NCBI GenBank assembly: GCA_003218975.1
Contig: QHPD01000102.1
Span: 1-64,000 of the forward strand
Source of the DNA: Verrucomicrobiota bacterium
GTDB lineage: Bacteria > Verrucomicrobiota > Verrucomicrobiia > Chthoniobacterales > UBA10450
Direction of reading: 5' to 3'
Length of the DNA: 64,000 nt
In this document: positions 33,538-42,429 of the stretch, piece by piece
Layout of the letters: each line of letters begins with the position of its first letter
Position numbering within the stretch: position 1 is the first letter of the stretch
Translations under genes and position numbers: made by a program
The notes under the pieces: model-generated
The model's input: only the letters and a program-made list of their open reading frames with translations
What the model was told of the DNA's origin: nothing
Databases searched by the model: none

Positions 33538-35487
33538 TCAAACTGTAGCGTCAGATTGCGGCCTCGATTTTTGTAAGATCGACATAACCGCGTCAGTCAC
33601 CTCTTGCGCGTTGATCGCTTTCATGCAGCGAAAGTCGATCGGGCAATGGCGCAAGAAACAGGGGCTGCACTCGACGTGACGCCGCAGGATGACGTGATCG
33701 TTCCCCATCGGCCCAGTTAGAAGGGGCTCGGTCGAGCCAAAAATCGCGACCACCGGCACACCAAGCAAGGCAGCTAGATGCATCGTGCCGGTGTCGTTCG
33801 TCAGCAACAAACAGCACTCGCGCAACTCGTCAATGAGTTGGTCGAGCGTGGTCTGGCCGATCCGGTTGATGCAGTGATCGCCTAGAGCTCTGGAAATTTG
33901 CTCGCCGATTGGTGCGTCCTGGGCGATTCCAAGAAGAATCCATTGCACCTGTAATTTGGCAGCCACAGCCGCGGCCACTTCAGCGAAACGCTCTGGCAAC
34001 CAGCGTTTGGCCGGGCCGTACTCCGCGCCGGCGCAAAGACCAATCTTGGGCGGTCCATCGGTGATAGTTGATGGTTGATCAGAATTCGGAATTCGGATTT
34101 TGGACGCTTGATGTTTGACGTTTGGCATTTCTGCCCCGCATGAGCGCGCAATTCGCAAATAACGATTGCTCTGGTGTTCGAGGTGTCCCGGTTTTTCTCG
34201 TTCGCGCACTAGTTGGTTTAACAGCCATTGCCGCGAATGACCGCGGTAACCAACCCGGCGCCGGATGCCGCCGAGGTAGGCTTCAAGTGCGGCGCGCAAC
34301 GAGTTTGGGAAAAGGATCGCCGCGTCAAAACTTGGTTGCCTGCGGATCAAACGACTAGCGGCAAAAAGGAAGTTGTTCGGAAAAGTAATAGTCGCGTCCA
34401 CCTCTGGAACCAGTTTCCACATCGGCGCAATTTTCGATGGTGCAGCTATAGTGATGTGTGCATCGGGGCGCCCACTTTTGATCGCGCGCACGGCAGGCGT
34501 GCTCATCACGGCGTCCCCCAGCCAATTGCCTGAGCGAATGAGAATTCGAAATGGCTTCAGGTCCGGCGAAACGCCGTCTGGCAGGTAAACACCGCGTTTG
34601 TATTGCGACAGGAGAAAATGCGGCCGGGGCGTTTTCCACCGGTTATGCACCCAAAACCAATCCTCCGGCGCTCGCCGGATTTGTTGTTCGATGATTTCAT
34701 TTATTCTTGAAGTGAGCGCATCGACGGAGGAATCGGCGGTATCAAAGCGCTCGAGGAACACGATGCGCCATCGAGCGCGGCCATCCGTATAAACCCCGGC
34801 AGCGACGAGCGCTGCGCTAGTGCGTCTGGCAAGCAAAGAAGCAAGCGGCGAAGTGGACGCCAGTCTTCCAAAAAATGGTGCCCACACTCCGTGGTCGCCC
34901 GCGTGTTGGTCGCACAAAACACCTACGCCACCGCCGGATCGGAGCAGTTCGATCACGGGTTGAAAACCGTCTTTGCGATCAAAGAGTTCAAGGCCGGTGC
35001 GACTACGGGTGCGCCGCACATGCGCGTCGATGAAGCGATTGCCAAGCTTTTGGTACACGCTGGCGTTTCGCACGTAACCGACGAACTTGGGCATCAACTG
35101 GGCAAACAACTCCCAAATTCCGAGATGGCTTAACACCAAAACGACCGGAACGCCGGCCCGAAATCGGCTATCCATCGCTTCGATGTTTTCGACTGTGACG
35201 CGACGCAGGATTTTCTCTGGCGACATTTGAGTGAGCTTGACGCTGCATAAGAGATTCGCGCCCAGGCGTTGAAAATGACGACGCACAAGGCGGCGCAATT
35301 GGCCGGGCGATTTTTCATCGCCGAAAGCAATGGCAGTATTGCGCTGTGCCAGGCGACGATATTTTCCAAGAATGATCCAGGCGCAAAGGCCAAGAAATTG
35401 TCCGACGACAAAGAGCAAGCGCAGCGGGAGCGCGTTGGCAACCGCCGATCCCGCGCGATAAAGAAGATAAACAACAAAATCGAGCAT
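33538..35487 (-). CDS. fused lipid A acyltransferase (LpxL-like) and heptosyltransferase (GT9)
   Basis: 649 residues joining two enzymes that are normally separate. Residues 1 to about 290 are an HtrB/LpxL/LpxM-type acyltransferase with an N-terminal hydrophobic anchor, the catalytic H-x4-E in LSHLGIWE (His121, Glu126), LLRSGGGVGVLCDQ and PEDWFWVHNRWK. Residues about 314-640 are a GT-B ADP-heptose:LPS heptosyltransferase-like domain with ILIRSGNWLGDAVMSTPAV, LCAGAEYGPAKRWLPERFAE, LLTNDTGTMHLAALLGVPVVAIFGSTEP and the HVECSPCFLRHCP Cys segment. Both act at the inner leaflet on LPS. Residues 456-477, between the two GT-B lobes, look like translated dispersed repeat. Divergent from the GT2 gene. 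Confidence 0.87.
   Translation of the reverse strand: MLDFVVYLLYRAGSAVANALPLRLLFVVGQFLGLCAWIILGKYRRLAQRNTAIAFGDEKSPGQLRRLVRRHFQRLGANLLCSVKLTQMSPEKILRRVTVENIEAMDSRFRAGVPVVLVLSHLGIWELFAQLMPKFVGYVRNASVYQKLGNRFIDAHVRRTRSRTGLELFDRKDGFQPVIELLRSGGGVGVLCDQHAGDHGVWAPFFGRLASTSPLASLLARRTSAALVAAGVYTDGRARWRIVFLERFDTADSSVDALTSRINEIIEQQIRRAPEDWFWVHNRWKTPRPHFLLSQYKRGVYLPDGVSPDLKPFRILIRSGNWLGDAVMSTPAVRAIKSGRPDAHITIAAPSKIAPMWKLVPEVDATITFPNNFLFAASRLIRRQPSFDAAILFPNSLRAALEAYLGGIRRRVGYRGHSRQWLLNQLVREREKPGHLEHQSNRYLRIARSCGAEMPNVKHQASKIRIPNSDQPSTITDGPPKIGLCAGAEYGPAKRWLPERFAEVAAAVAAKLQVQWILLGIAQDAPIGEQISRALGDHCINRIGQTTLDQLIDELRECCLLLTNDTGTMHLAALLGVPVVAIFGSTEPLLTGPMGNDHVILRRHVECSPCFLRHCPIDFRCMKAINAQEVTDAVMSILQKSRPQSDATV
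34060..34125. repeat. dispersed repeat translated in frame inside the LpxL-GT9 gene
   Basis: The stretch encodes roughly NVKHQASKIRIPNSDQPSTI and has the look of the non-coding GTTTGACGTTTGG and CGGAATTCGGAATTC-type repeats of such genomes. A distantly similar tract lies upstream of rodA (about 8739-8762). It falls in the linker between the two GT-B lobes and keeps the frame. Confidence 0.5.
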
Positions 35488-35550
35488 GCAGAGTCGGCAG
35501 GGGACGTTGTGGCAGGGTAAATTTGCCTCAGCCGTGCTTCAACCGATATA

Positions 35551-37965
35551 ATGTGTGCGGTGTTTCGATCGCCTTTGCATTCTTTCCGCCCTGATTTTGC
35601 GCAGCTCGTCTCGGGAACGTTCGAGCGTGACCGTTATCTAATCGTCGGAGGTGCTTCTGCAGAATTGCAACAGCAGTTTGCCGCGTTAGGAAGAGAAGCC
35701 GTCGTTTGCAAGTCGTATTCCGATTTGGAGCGAAAGTTTCCCCGGGGCTGCAGCGGAGCACATTTTCAGATCGCGCTCTGGTTTTATTCCGGAGAGGAAA
35801 GCGCCGACGACCGGATGGCCGAAGAACTTTCGCGCTGCGCGAGTGAGATTGTGCTGATTCCCGGCGCTGGCGCCGACGTTGCCAAACGTCGTCCGCAACT
35901 TGTGAAATTGTTTGGACGCCTTGGATTTCTGCCTGATTACATATGTGATCTTAGCGAGATCGACCCGGGAACCATCCGCCTCCGGCGGCAGCCCAGCAGG
36001 TCGGCCAATGAGGTTGTTTCAGCGGTAGAGACTGCATTCGCAAGACTCAACAGGCGGCTGGCCGATTTGCAGCGAGCCTTGCGCGCGCGCACGTCCGAAC
36101 TGGATGCGGCCCATCGGCACATTGCAACCGTTGAAGAAAAACTCCTCAAACTGAAGCAATACCGCCGCGAGCTAAAATTACTGAGGGAACAAAGACAGGC
36201 GCTTCGCAAATCCCCGGAGCGCAGGATCGGTCAGCTATTGCTCGTGCCATATCGTCTTCCAGAGAAGCTGGTGAAAGCAGTCTGGAAGAAATTGCGTCCG
36301 TGTGCCGCGAAGCGTCGGGAAGATCTAACTGAATATCAGCGATGGTTCGAGCAACACCGCGCGAACACGGATGATCTCGATCGAATGCGGTACGAGGCGC
36401 GCACGTTTGGGTTGTCGCCGCTCATCAGCATAATCACTCCCGTTTTCGATACGCCCGTGCCGCGAATTGAGGAAGCGGTCGAATCAGTGCTCGCGCAAGT
36501 TTACGAAAATTGGGAGCTCGTGCTGATCGACGATGGATCGACCGCTGCCGACCTCCTGCGGGCTTTGCCCGCGTTGGGCATGCGGGATCGACGGATCCGT
36601 CTCGCAACGCTTGAGAGCCACCAAGGCATCGCCGCAGCATTGAACCGAGGACTGGCCCTCGCGAGCGGCGAGTGGATCGTTTTTCTCGATCATGATGATA
36701 TTCTCGAGCCGGATGCTCTTTTCCAAGTTGTGAAGCTTCTGCAGACGCATGCCGATGTCGATCTGATTTACTCGGACGAAGACAAATTGGGCGAAAATGG
36801 TTTTGAGGCGCCTCTGTTTAAGCCTGACTGGTCGCCCGATTTTTTTCTCTCCTACAACTACGTCGGTCATTTGACCGCGGTGCGGTGGGAAATCGCTCAG
36901 AGAATCGGCGGCTTTCGCTCAGAATTCGACAGCGCGCAGGATTACGATCTGTTTTTCCGGATCGTCGAGCAGACCAGTCGGATTTACCATATTCCGCGGG
37001 TGTTGTATCATTGGCGGCGAAGCGAAGACTCCAGCGCGATCGGCGTTCGACAAAAGCCTGGGCAACTAGACGCCTCGCGGCGCGCGATTGAAGATCACTT
37101 GAAGCGTCGCGGCGAACACGCCCACGTCGCGGTAGATTGGCGGACGCACGCCTTCTGTGTCAGGCGCGAGCTATTGGAAGCGAGGGAGATTTCAGTGATC
37201 GTTCCGAGCTGCCACGGCCCGGAGTCGCTCGAACGGTGCGTCGAAAGTCTGATGAGGAAAACGAGCTATCCGAATTACGAGATTGTTATCGTCAACGGCG
37301 ACGACAAATCACCTGAGTCCACCACTTGTTTCTCACGTTTTCCACATCGCTTGCTGCGTTTTTCAGGCGCATTCAATATCCCCGGAGTCAAGAATTTCGT
37401 GGTCGAGCAAACTGACAGTCCATGGCTTCTTTTCTTGGACGACAACATCGAAGTGATGGAAAACGACTGGCTGACGATCATGGCTGAGCACATTCAGCGG
37501 CCGGAAATTGGCGCAGTCGGTGCGCGATTATTGAATTTGAACGGCACAATCGAACACGCCGGAATCATTCTTGGCGTCAATGGAATTGCACAGCCGGCTT
37601 TTCGCGGCTTTCCTGCGGAACATCCCGGCGCGAATCGCCAGTTGCAGATATCGCGCAACTGTAGCGCGGTTTCGGGCGCATGCTTGTTGACGCGCCGGGA
37701 AGTTCTGCGGGAGGTTGGCGGGTTCGACGAAAGCCTGCCGGAATCGCTTGCCGATGTCGATCTTTGCCTGAAAATGCGGCAAGCGGGTTATCTAATTGTT
37801 TACACTCCGTTTGCAAAACTTTACTGGGAGGCGTCAATACGCGACAAGATCGACATCAGCGCCGAGGCGGCTATGCGCCAGCGCTGGTCTGACGCTTTAG
37901 CGCAAGATCCTTACTATAACCCGAATTTTTCTCGCGAACGCGCCGATTTCTCGTTAGGCAAATGA
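35551..37965 (+). CDS. glycosyltransferase with two GT2 domains
   Basis: 804 residues. The first 220 contain an unassigned Rossmann-like N-terminal region and a coiled coil (about 165-220). A GT-A family 2 domain starts near 290 (PLISIITPVFDTPVPRIEEAVESVLAQVYENWELVLIDDGS, FLDHDDILEPDAL, IYSDEDK, HWRRSEDSSA) and a second near 545 (ISVIVPSCHGPESLERCVESL, LFLDDNIEVMENDW, SGACLLTRREVLREVGGFDESL). The second domain has DDN in place of a clean D-x-D. Such two-domain GT2 proteins build O-antigen or other surface glycans in the cytoplasm. It shares a 63-bp divergent spacer with the LpxL-GT9 fusion and precedes a cupin gene by 18 bp. Confidence 0.87.
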   Translation: MCAVFRSPLHSFRPDFAQLVSGTFERDRYLIVGGASAELQQQFAALGREAVVCKSYSDLERKFPRGCSGAHFQIALWFYSGEESADDRMAEELSRCASEIVLIPGAGADVAKRRPQLVKLFGRLGFLPDYICDLSEIDPGTIRLRRQPSRSANEVVSAVETAFARLNRRLADLQRALRARTSELDAAHRHIATVEEKLLKLKQYRRELKLLREQRQALRKSPERRIGQLLLVPYRLPEKLVKAVWKKLRPCAAKRREDLTEYQRWFEQHRANTDDLDRMRYEARTFGLSPLISIITPVFDTPVPRIEEAVESVLAQVYENWELVLIDDGSTAADLLRALPALGMRDRRIRLATLESHQGIAAALNRGLALASGEWIVFLDHDDILEPDALFQVVKLLQTHADVDLIYSDEDKLGENGFEAPLFKPDWSPDFFLSYNYVGHLTAVRWEIAQRIGGFRSEFDSAQDYDLFFRIVEQTSRIYHIPRVLYHWRRSEDSSAIGVRQKPGQLDASRRAIEDHLKRRGEHAHVAVDWRTHAFCVRRELLEAREISVIVPSCHGPESLERCVESLMRKTSYPNYEIVIVNGDDKSPESTTCFSRFPHRLLRFSGAFNIPGVKNFVVEQTDSPWLLFLDDNIEVMENDWLTIMAEHIQRPEIGAVGARLLNLNGTIEHAGIILGVNGIAQPAFRGFPAEHPGANRQLQISRNCSAVSGACLLTRREVLREVGGFDESLPESLADVDLCLKMRQAGYLIVYTPFAKLYWEASIRDKIDISAEAAMRQRWSDALAQDPYYNPNFSRERADFSLGK

Positions 37966-37983
37966 ACCATCGTCTGGATTGAA

Positions 37984-38730
37984 ATGAGCAAGCACGGTAT
38001 GGATCTTTGGCAAGGCGTCGATGCAGATGCACGAAAAGCGTTGAGCAGTCGCAATTATGCCACGCAATCTCTCGCACAGGAGCTTTCAATGCGAGGGGTC
38101 GATGCGGGCCAGCTTGCTGCTGCGGATCGTAATGAGCGCGAAGTAAAAGGGGCCTGGATCCCTGGAGTGGAAATTTTTCCCAGAAAAATTCATCCACAGC
38201 GGCACCGTGGATCATTTGGCGAGTTCGCCCGGCGGGACAACGGCATTCTCGCGCAGATCGGCTTGTGGCCAAAGCAATGGTCGGGCGCGCGTATGCTTGC
38301 ACACAGCGCAAAAGGTCTCCACGTGCATCCGCCCAGCATTCCCGGAAATGTGACTGCGACAGATTGGCTACGCCGTTTATTTGTCGATGAACCTGCGAAT
38401 TATTCGTTACGCCGGTACGACGACGAGCAATGGGACGTGATGTTTTTTCTTCAGGGCCGGGCGGAGGTGATTCTGTGTGATATTCGCGCCGGTTTTCCAA
38501 GACGCATCATGCGTTTTTTTGTGGATGGCGATGATCATCGCAGCAGCAACAATGTTGGCATCGTGATTCCACCCGGCGTGGCCCACGCAATCCGGTCAGA
38601 GGGCTCGGAGGATGTGATCATGGTTTACGGAACGAGCACGACTTTCCAGCCGGAATTCGAAGGCCGGATCGCGAGCGAAATCGAAACCGCACAGTTGCCC
38701 GATTCGTGGCAGAAATTTCTGGGGTTGTAG
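37984..38730 (+). CDS. RmlC-like cupin protein
   Basis: 248 residues. AKGLHVHPPSIP (metal/substrate-side His residues), DVMFFLQGRAEVILCDIRAG, RIMRFFVDGDDHRSSNNVGIVIPPGVAHAIRSEG and MVYGTSTTFQPEFEGRI form a double-stranded beta-helix like dTDP-4-dehydrorhamnose 3,5-epimerase. An N-terminal 100-residue region is extra. Its position straight after the GT2 gene fits a role in making an activated deoxysugar, but other rml genes are not here, so the substrate is inferred only. Confidence 0.68.
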   Translation: MSKHGMDLWQGVDADARKALSSRNYATQSLAQELSMRGVDAGQLAAADRNEREVKGAWIPGVEIFPRKIHPQRHRGSFGEFARRDNGILAQIGLWPKQWSGARMLAHSAKGLHVHPPSIPGNVTATDWLRRLFVDEPANYSLRRYDDEQWDVMFFLQGRAEVILCDIRAGFPRRIMRFFVDGDDHRSSNNVGIVIPPGVAHAIRSEGSEDVIMVYGTSTTFQPEFEGRIASEIETAQLPDSWQKFLGL

Positions 38731-38750
38731 CGGCGATCTCTGATTGCCGA
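38726..38750. repeat. TGTAGCGGCGATC palindromic unit
   Basis: CGGCGATC (38731-38738), loop, GATTGCCG (38742-38749), preceded by the family leader TGTAG. The cupin stop codon lies inside the unit (TAG at 38728-38730). Confidence 0.5.
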
Positions 38751-38772
38751 AAATGCGGCGGCAGCTCCCAGA

Positions 38773-39462
38773 ATGAAGAGAAGCTTCGATCCATCTGTTT
38801 TGGAAATGATGGATCGGCCACAGCCGGTCTCAGTTGAGCTGGAGAACGATCTGAAGCGTATCCGTCAGCTCAATCGCTGGTTCGGCAGTCATCGCCTCGT
38901 CCGCCACTTTGCACAGCGCTGGATCAAGCCTGGCGCGTCGATGCGGATCGTCGATCTCGCCACTGGTTCGGGAGACATTCCGCGATTGATTGTCGATTTT
39001 GCGCGAAGGATTGGCGCGCACGTCGAGATCGACGCGGTAGATCGACAATCTGCCACGCTGGAAATCGCCAGGAAATTGAGCACCGGTTACTCCGAAATTT
39101 TCTACCGCGAAGCCGACATTCTCGGATGGGATCCTGTCGCGCCATACGACATCGTGCTTTGCACGCTCACACTGCATCACTTTAGCAATGAAGACGCTGT
39201 GCGCCTCTTGTGCCGATGTCGCAAGTTATCCCAAAAATTTGTTCTCGTGTCGGATTTGCGCCGGGGATTTCTGCTTAAGGCTGGCGTTTATCTTTTAACG
39301 GCGCTGATTTTTCGCGAACCAATGACGCGCTACGATGCACGTCTTTCCGCCGAGCGCGCATTTTCATTTTCCGAAATGCGCGCTCTCGCGGCGCGCGCTG
39401 GCTGGCAAAATTTTGGCCACAAAAAGTTTCGTTTCGCCCGGCAAGCAATTTGGCTCGAATGA
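38773..39462 (+). CDS. class I SAM-dependent methyltransferase
   Basis: 229 residues. Motif I is IVDLATGSGDIPRLIVDFA near residue 60; the acidic end of strand 2 is IDAVDRQSATLEIARKL; the motif IV region is YDIVLCTLTLHHFSNEDAVRLL; and a post-motif stretch VLVSDLRRGFLL follows. The layout resembles UbiE-like and small-molecule O- or C-methyltransferases. A clear substrate cannot be given. It follows the glycan genes on the same strand and could modify a sugar or lipid. Confidence 0.8.
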   Translation: MKRSFDPSVLEMMDRPQPVSVELENDLKRIRQLNRWFGSHRLVRHFAQRWIKPGASMRIVDLATGSGDIPRLIVDFARRIGAHVEIDAVDRQSATLEIARKLSTGYSEIFYREADILGWDPVAPYDIVLCTLTLHHFSNEDAVRLLCRCRKLSQKFVLVSDLRRGFLLKAGVYLLTALIFREPMTRYDARLSAERAFSFSEMRALAARAGWQNFGHKKFRFARQAIWLE

Positions 39463-39572
39463 CATTAGAGTTACACCGACGCTGTCTTCGGTGCGGAATA
39501 GGGCCAAAAATCGCTTGAGGTTTTGCCGGTGAAAGCATACTGAAATTAACGAGTTAAGGGGATACGTATTTT

Positions 39573-40967
39573 ATGCCGCTCTTGAGACCCGACCCGACGT
39601 TTTACCCGTCGCCGCGGCTGGCCATGCAGGCCCCTCCAGAAAAGCATGCATTCGTGGCGGCGCTTAACCCGCCCGGCAGCAAGCTTAACGACGCGATACT
39701 AGTTGTGGATGTCGATCCCGGGTCGCGCACCTACGGCAATCGTGTGGGCCAAGTGACGTTGCCGAAGTTCGGTGATGAGCTGCACCATTTCGGTTGGAAT
39801 GCTTGCAGTTCAGCCCTTTGCCCGTATGCGCCACACCCGCATGTCGAGCGGCGTTATCTCGTTGTGCCTGGGCTGCGCTCGTCGCGCCTGCATATCATTG
39901 ACACAAAGCCCGACCCGCGAAAACCGAAGGTCGTTAAAGTGATCGAACCGGAAGAAGTTTTTGCGCGCGCCAATTACTCGCGTCCACACACGATTCACTG
40001 CGGGCCGGAAGGCATTTACGTGAGCGCGCTCGGAGCGCCGAATGGCGACGGCCCGGGCGGCATCTTCATGCTCGATTGCGAGACATTCGACATCTTAGGC
40101 CAGTGGGAGATGGACCGGGGACCCCAGTTTCTTCAGTATGATTTCTGGTGGCATTTGGGATTCGACGCGCTGCTCACCAGCGAATGGGGTACGCCGAACA
40201 TGATCGAGAGCGGACTTCAGCCGGACCTTCTCCTCGGTAGCAAATATGGCCATCAAATGCACGTCTGGGACCTGCGCCGCCGCCGCCATATCCAAGCGCT
40301 GGATTTGGGCAAAGAGCAACAAATGGTCCTCGAGATGCGTCCCGCGCACAACCCTACCAAAGCCTACGGCTTCGCCTGCGTCGTTGTTTCGCTCAAGGAT
40401 CTGTCTGCATCAGTCTGGCTCTGGCATCGCAACAACGGTGCGTGGGATTTGAAGAAAGTGATCGAAATTCCGGCTGAACCCGCGGATCCAGCGAAGCTGC
40501 CGCCGTTGCTCAGGGATTTTAAAGCAGTACCGCCACTAGTGACAGACATTGATTTGTCGCTCGATGACAAATTCTTGTACGTCTCCTGCTGGGGAACAGG
40601 TCAGTTCTTGCAGTACGACGTGTCGGATCCGTTCAATCCGAAGAAGACTGGCTCGGTGCGCATCGGCGGGATCGTCAATCGCACGCCACACCCAAAGAAC
40701 CCCAATCAGCCGCTGGCCGGCGGACCGCAAATGGTGGAAGTGAGCCGCGATGGCAAACGGGTCTATTTCACGAACTCACTTTACGCGGCGTGGGACGAAC
40801 AGTTCTATCCCGACGGCGTGGGCAGTTGGATGGTCAAGCTTGATGCCGGTCGCAACGGTGGGATTACATTTGACCAAAACTTTTTCGTGGAAAGCAGCGA
40901 TTACCGAGTTCATCAAGTTCGCCTCGAAGGAGGCGATTCCTCGAGCGATTCCTTTTGTTTTCCGTGA
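39573..40967 (+). CDS. selenium-binding protein SBP56 family (methanethiol oxidase-like)
   Basis: 464 residues of beta-propeller protein: DELHHFGWNACSSALCPYAPHPHVERRYLVVPGLRSSRLHIIDT, YSRPHTIHCGPEGIYVSALG, WWHLGFDALLTSEWGTPNMIESGL, YGHQMHVWDL and NRTPHPKNPNQPLAGGPQMVEVSRDGKRVYFTNSLY. The several His residues match the metal-binding sites of the SBP56/SELENBP1 family, some of which oxidise methanethiol. No signal peptide is present. Its 3' end overlaps the next gene (GTGA), suggesting the two work together. Confidence 0.92.
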   Translation: MPLLRPDPTFYPSPRLAMQAPPEKHAFVAALNPPGSKLNDAILVVDVDPGSRTYGNRVGQVTLPKFGDELHHFGWNACSSALCPYAPHPHVERRYLVVPGLRSSRLHIIDTKPDPRKPKVVKVIEPEEVFARANYSRPHTIHCGPEGIYVSALGAPNGDGPGGIFMLDCETFDILGQWEMDRGPQFLQYDFWWHLGFDALLTSEWGTPNMIESGLQPDLLLGSKYGHQMHVWDLRRRRHIQALDLGKEQQMVLEMRPAHNPTKAYGFACVVVSLKDLSASVWLWHRNNGAWDLKKVIEIPAEPADPAKLPPLLRDFKAVPPLVTDIDLSLDDKFLYVSCWGTGQFLQYDVSDPFNPKKTGSVRIGGIVNRTPHPKNPNQPLAGGPQMVEVSRDGKRVYFTNSLYAAWDEQFYPDGVGSWMVKLDAGRNGGITFDQNFFVESSDYRVHQVRLEGGDSSSDSFCFP

Positions 40968-41632
40968 GGGGGCTCTGGCCGTGGCTGGCGGTCTTTGGGC
41001 TGGGCGTTTTTCATGGGATCAATCCTGCCATGGGATGGTTGTTTGCTGTGGCGCTCGGATTGCAGGAACAGAAGCGCGCAGCAGTGCTCCGCGCGCTGCC
41101 GCCAATCGCCCTAGGGCACGCGCTCTCCATTGGGGTCATCGTTGCCGCGGTTCTTCTGGTCCGAATTAGCCTGCCGCACCGAGCTCTAAAAATTGCCGCC
41201 GCAGGGATTCTATTTGCTTTTGGATTGTATCGCCTCATTCGCTCCCGTCACCCGAACTGGGTAGGGATGCGGGTTGGTTTTGGCGATTTGACTCTTTGGT
41301 CGTTCATCATGGCATCGGCACACGGGGCCGGGTTAATGCTGATTCCGTTATTTCTTAGACCAGCCCCGTCGCCTCTTGCACCAGGGACACGTCCAATGGA
41401 CTCACACATGCATTCGACGTGCGGTTTCGGATTCGACAGTTTCAGCTCGCCTTCCTTGCTAGCGGTTTCAGTGGTGGTGCATACCTGCGGCTATCTTCTG
41501 GTAACTGGTCTTTTGGCAATGCTGGTTTACGAAAAAGTCGGTGTCGGCATATTGCGTCGCGCCTGGTTCAACATGGATTTGTTCTGGATGCTGGCTCTGA
41601 TGGTCACTGGTATGTTTATCCTCTTCATTTGA
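40964..41632 (+). CDS. polytopic membrane protein, coupled to SBP56
   Basis: About 222 residues with six or so hydrophobic segments. FGLGVFHGINPAMGWLFAVALGLQE near the N-terminus, ALGHALSIGVIVAAVLLV, SFIMASAHGAGLMLIPLFL and SVVVHTCGYLLVTGLLAMLV place His residues inside membrane helices, as in metal-transport-like families (UreH/NiCoT-like). The start is a GTG at 40964 overlapping the SBP56 stop, or a TTG at 40955. A role in metal supply or maturation for SBP56 is an inference from coupling. Confidence 0.7.
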   Translation: MRGLWPWLAVFGLGVFHGINPAMGWLFAVALGLQEQKRAAVLRALPPIALGHALSIGVIVAAVLLVRISLPHRALKIAAAGILFAFGLYRLIRSRHPNWVGMRVGFGDLTLWSFIMASAHGAGLMLIPLFLRPAPSPLAPGTRPMDSHMHSTCGFGFDSFSSPSLLAVSVVVHTCGYLLVTGLLAMLVYEKVGVGILRRAWFNMDLFWMLALMVTGMFILFI

Positions 41633-42002
41633 TTTGGAGTGTGTGTCGGCCGGATGAATTTCGTAATTCGCGTTTACGATTAAACGGGAAATGTGACCGA
41701 GACGCACGAGCACGCTGGCGATTTCAAACAGTGGTGAGTGCTTTGTTTCGCATCGGTCACGCAATGATCAAGCAGCTGTTATTACCTTGCTCCTGCCGGG
41801 CTTCGCCGTTAAAAGGACCTGCATGATTCCGCTCTTATCGGCGATCGCGAGGGAGGCAAGCGGATCAAAACGGAACTATTCCGCAAAACATTACGGAAAG
41901 ATTCCGCGGATATCTCGTTGGCCGGAGGAAGGACATCTGAAACCCAGCAGACGTCGTGACGGCTGAAGTGAACAACTAGAGCCAAAACATGAGGACCGAG
42001 AA
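41633..42002. other. intergenic region without recognised gene
   Basis: 370 bp between the membrane protein and the NTF2-like gene. I see no plausible coding frame, tRNA or terminator. A short GAATTTCGTAATTCGCG stretch near 41660 resembles the degenerate GAATTCG-type repeats. GAGGACCGAG just before 42003 can serve as the ribosome-binding region of the next gene. Confidence 0.4.
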
Positions 42003-42353
42003 ATGGCTTCGACAAAAGACGTTCTAGATCACCACTTAAAGTGTTTTCGTGAGGACGACCTTGAGGGCATCCTGTCTGATTACGCACCGAGCGCCGTCCT
42101 GTTCACGGCGGACGGACCGCTCAGGGGAGCTGACGCGATCAGGCTGTTGTTTGAGGCGATGGTTGCGGAGTTTGGAAAACCTGGCGCAACGTTCAGTATG
42201 AAGCAACAGCTCGTCGAGGACGACTATGCTTACATTCTGTGGATCGCAGAGACTGCCGACAACGTGTACGAATTGGGCACGGACACGTTCGTCGTGCGGG
42301 ACGGCAAGATCCTGGCTCAATCATTTACCGGCAAGATTACGCCCAAGGGCTGA
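42003..42353 (+). CDS. NTF2-like/SnoaL-like protein
   Basis: 116 residues, a full NTF2-like cone fold: DVLDHHLKCFREDDLEGILSDYAPSAVLFTADGPLRGADAIRLLFEAM, KQQLVEDDYAYILWIAETADNVYELGTDTFVVRDGKILAQSFTGKI. This group is usually annotated nuclear transport factor 2 family protein or ketosteroid isomerase-related. It binds a small ligand that cannot be told. It is separate in sequence from the SnoaL-like protein at 33.0 kb. Confidence 0.8.
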   Translation: MASTKDVLDHHLKCFREDDLEGILSDYAPSAVLFTADGPLRGADAIRLLFEAMVAEFGKPGATFSMKQQLVEDDYAYILWIAETADNVYELGTDTFVVRDGKILAQSFTGKITPKG

Positions 42354-42429
42354 GAAGACGCATTGATTCCGGGAGGCTGCCCAACACCATTAGCCGATCA
42401 TTGCTTGCTGCTACACTGAGACAGGAGGT

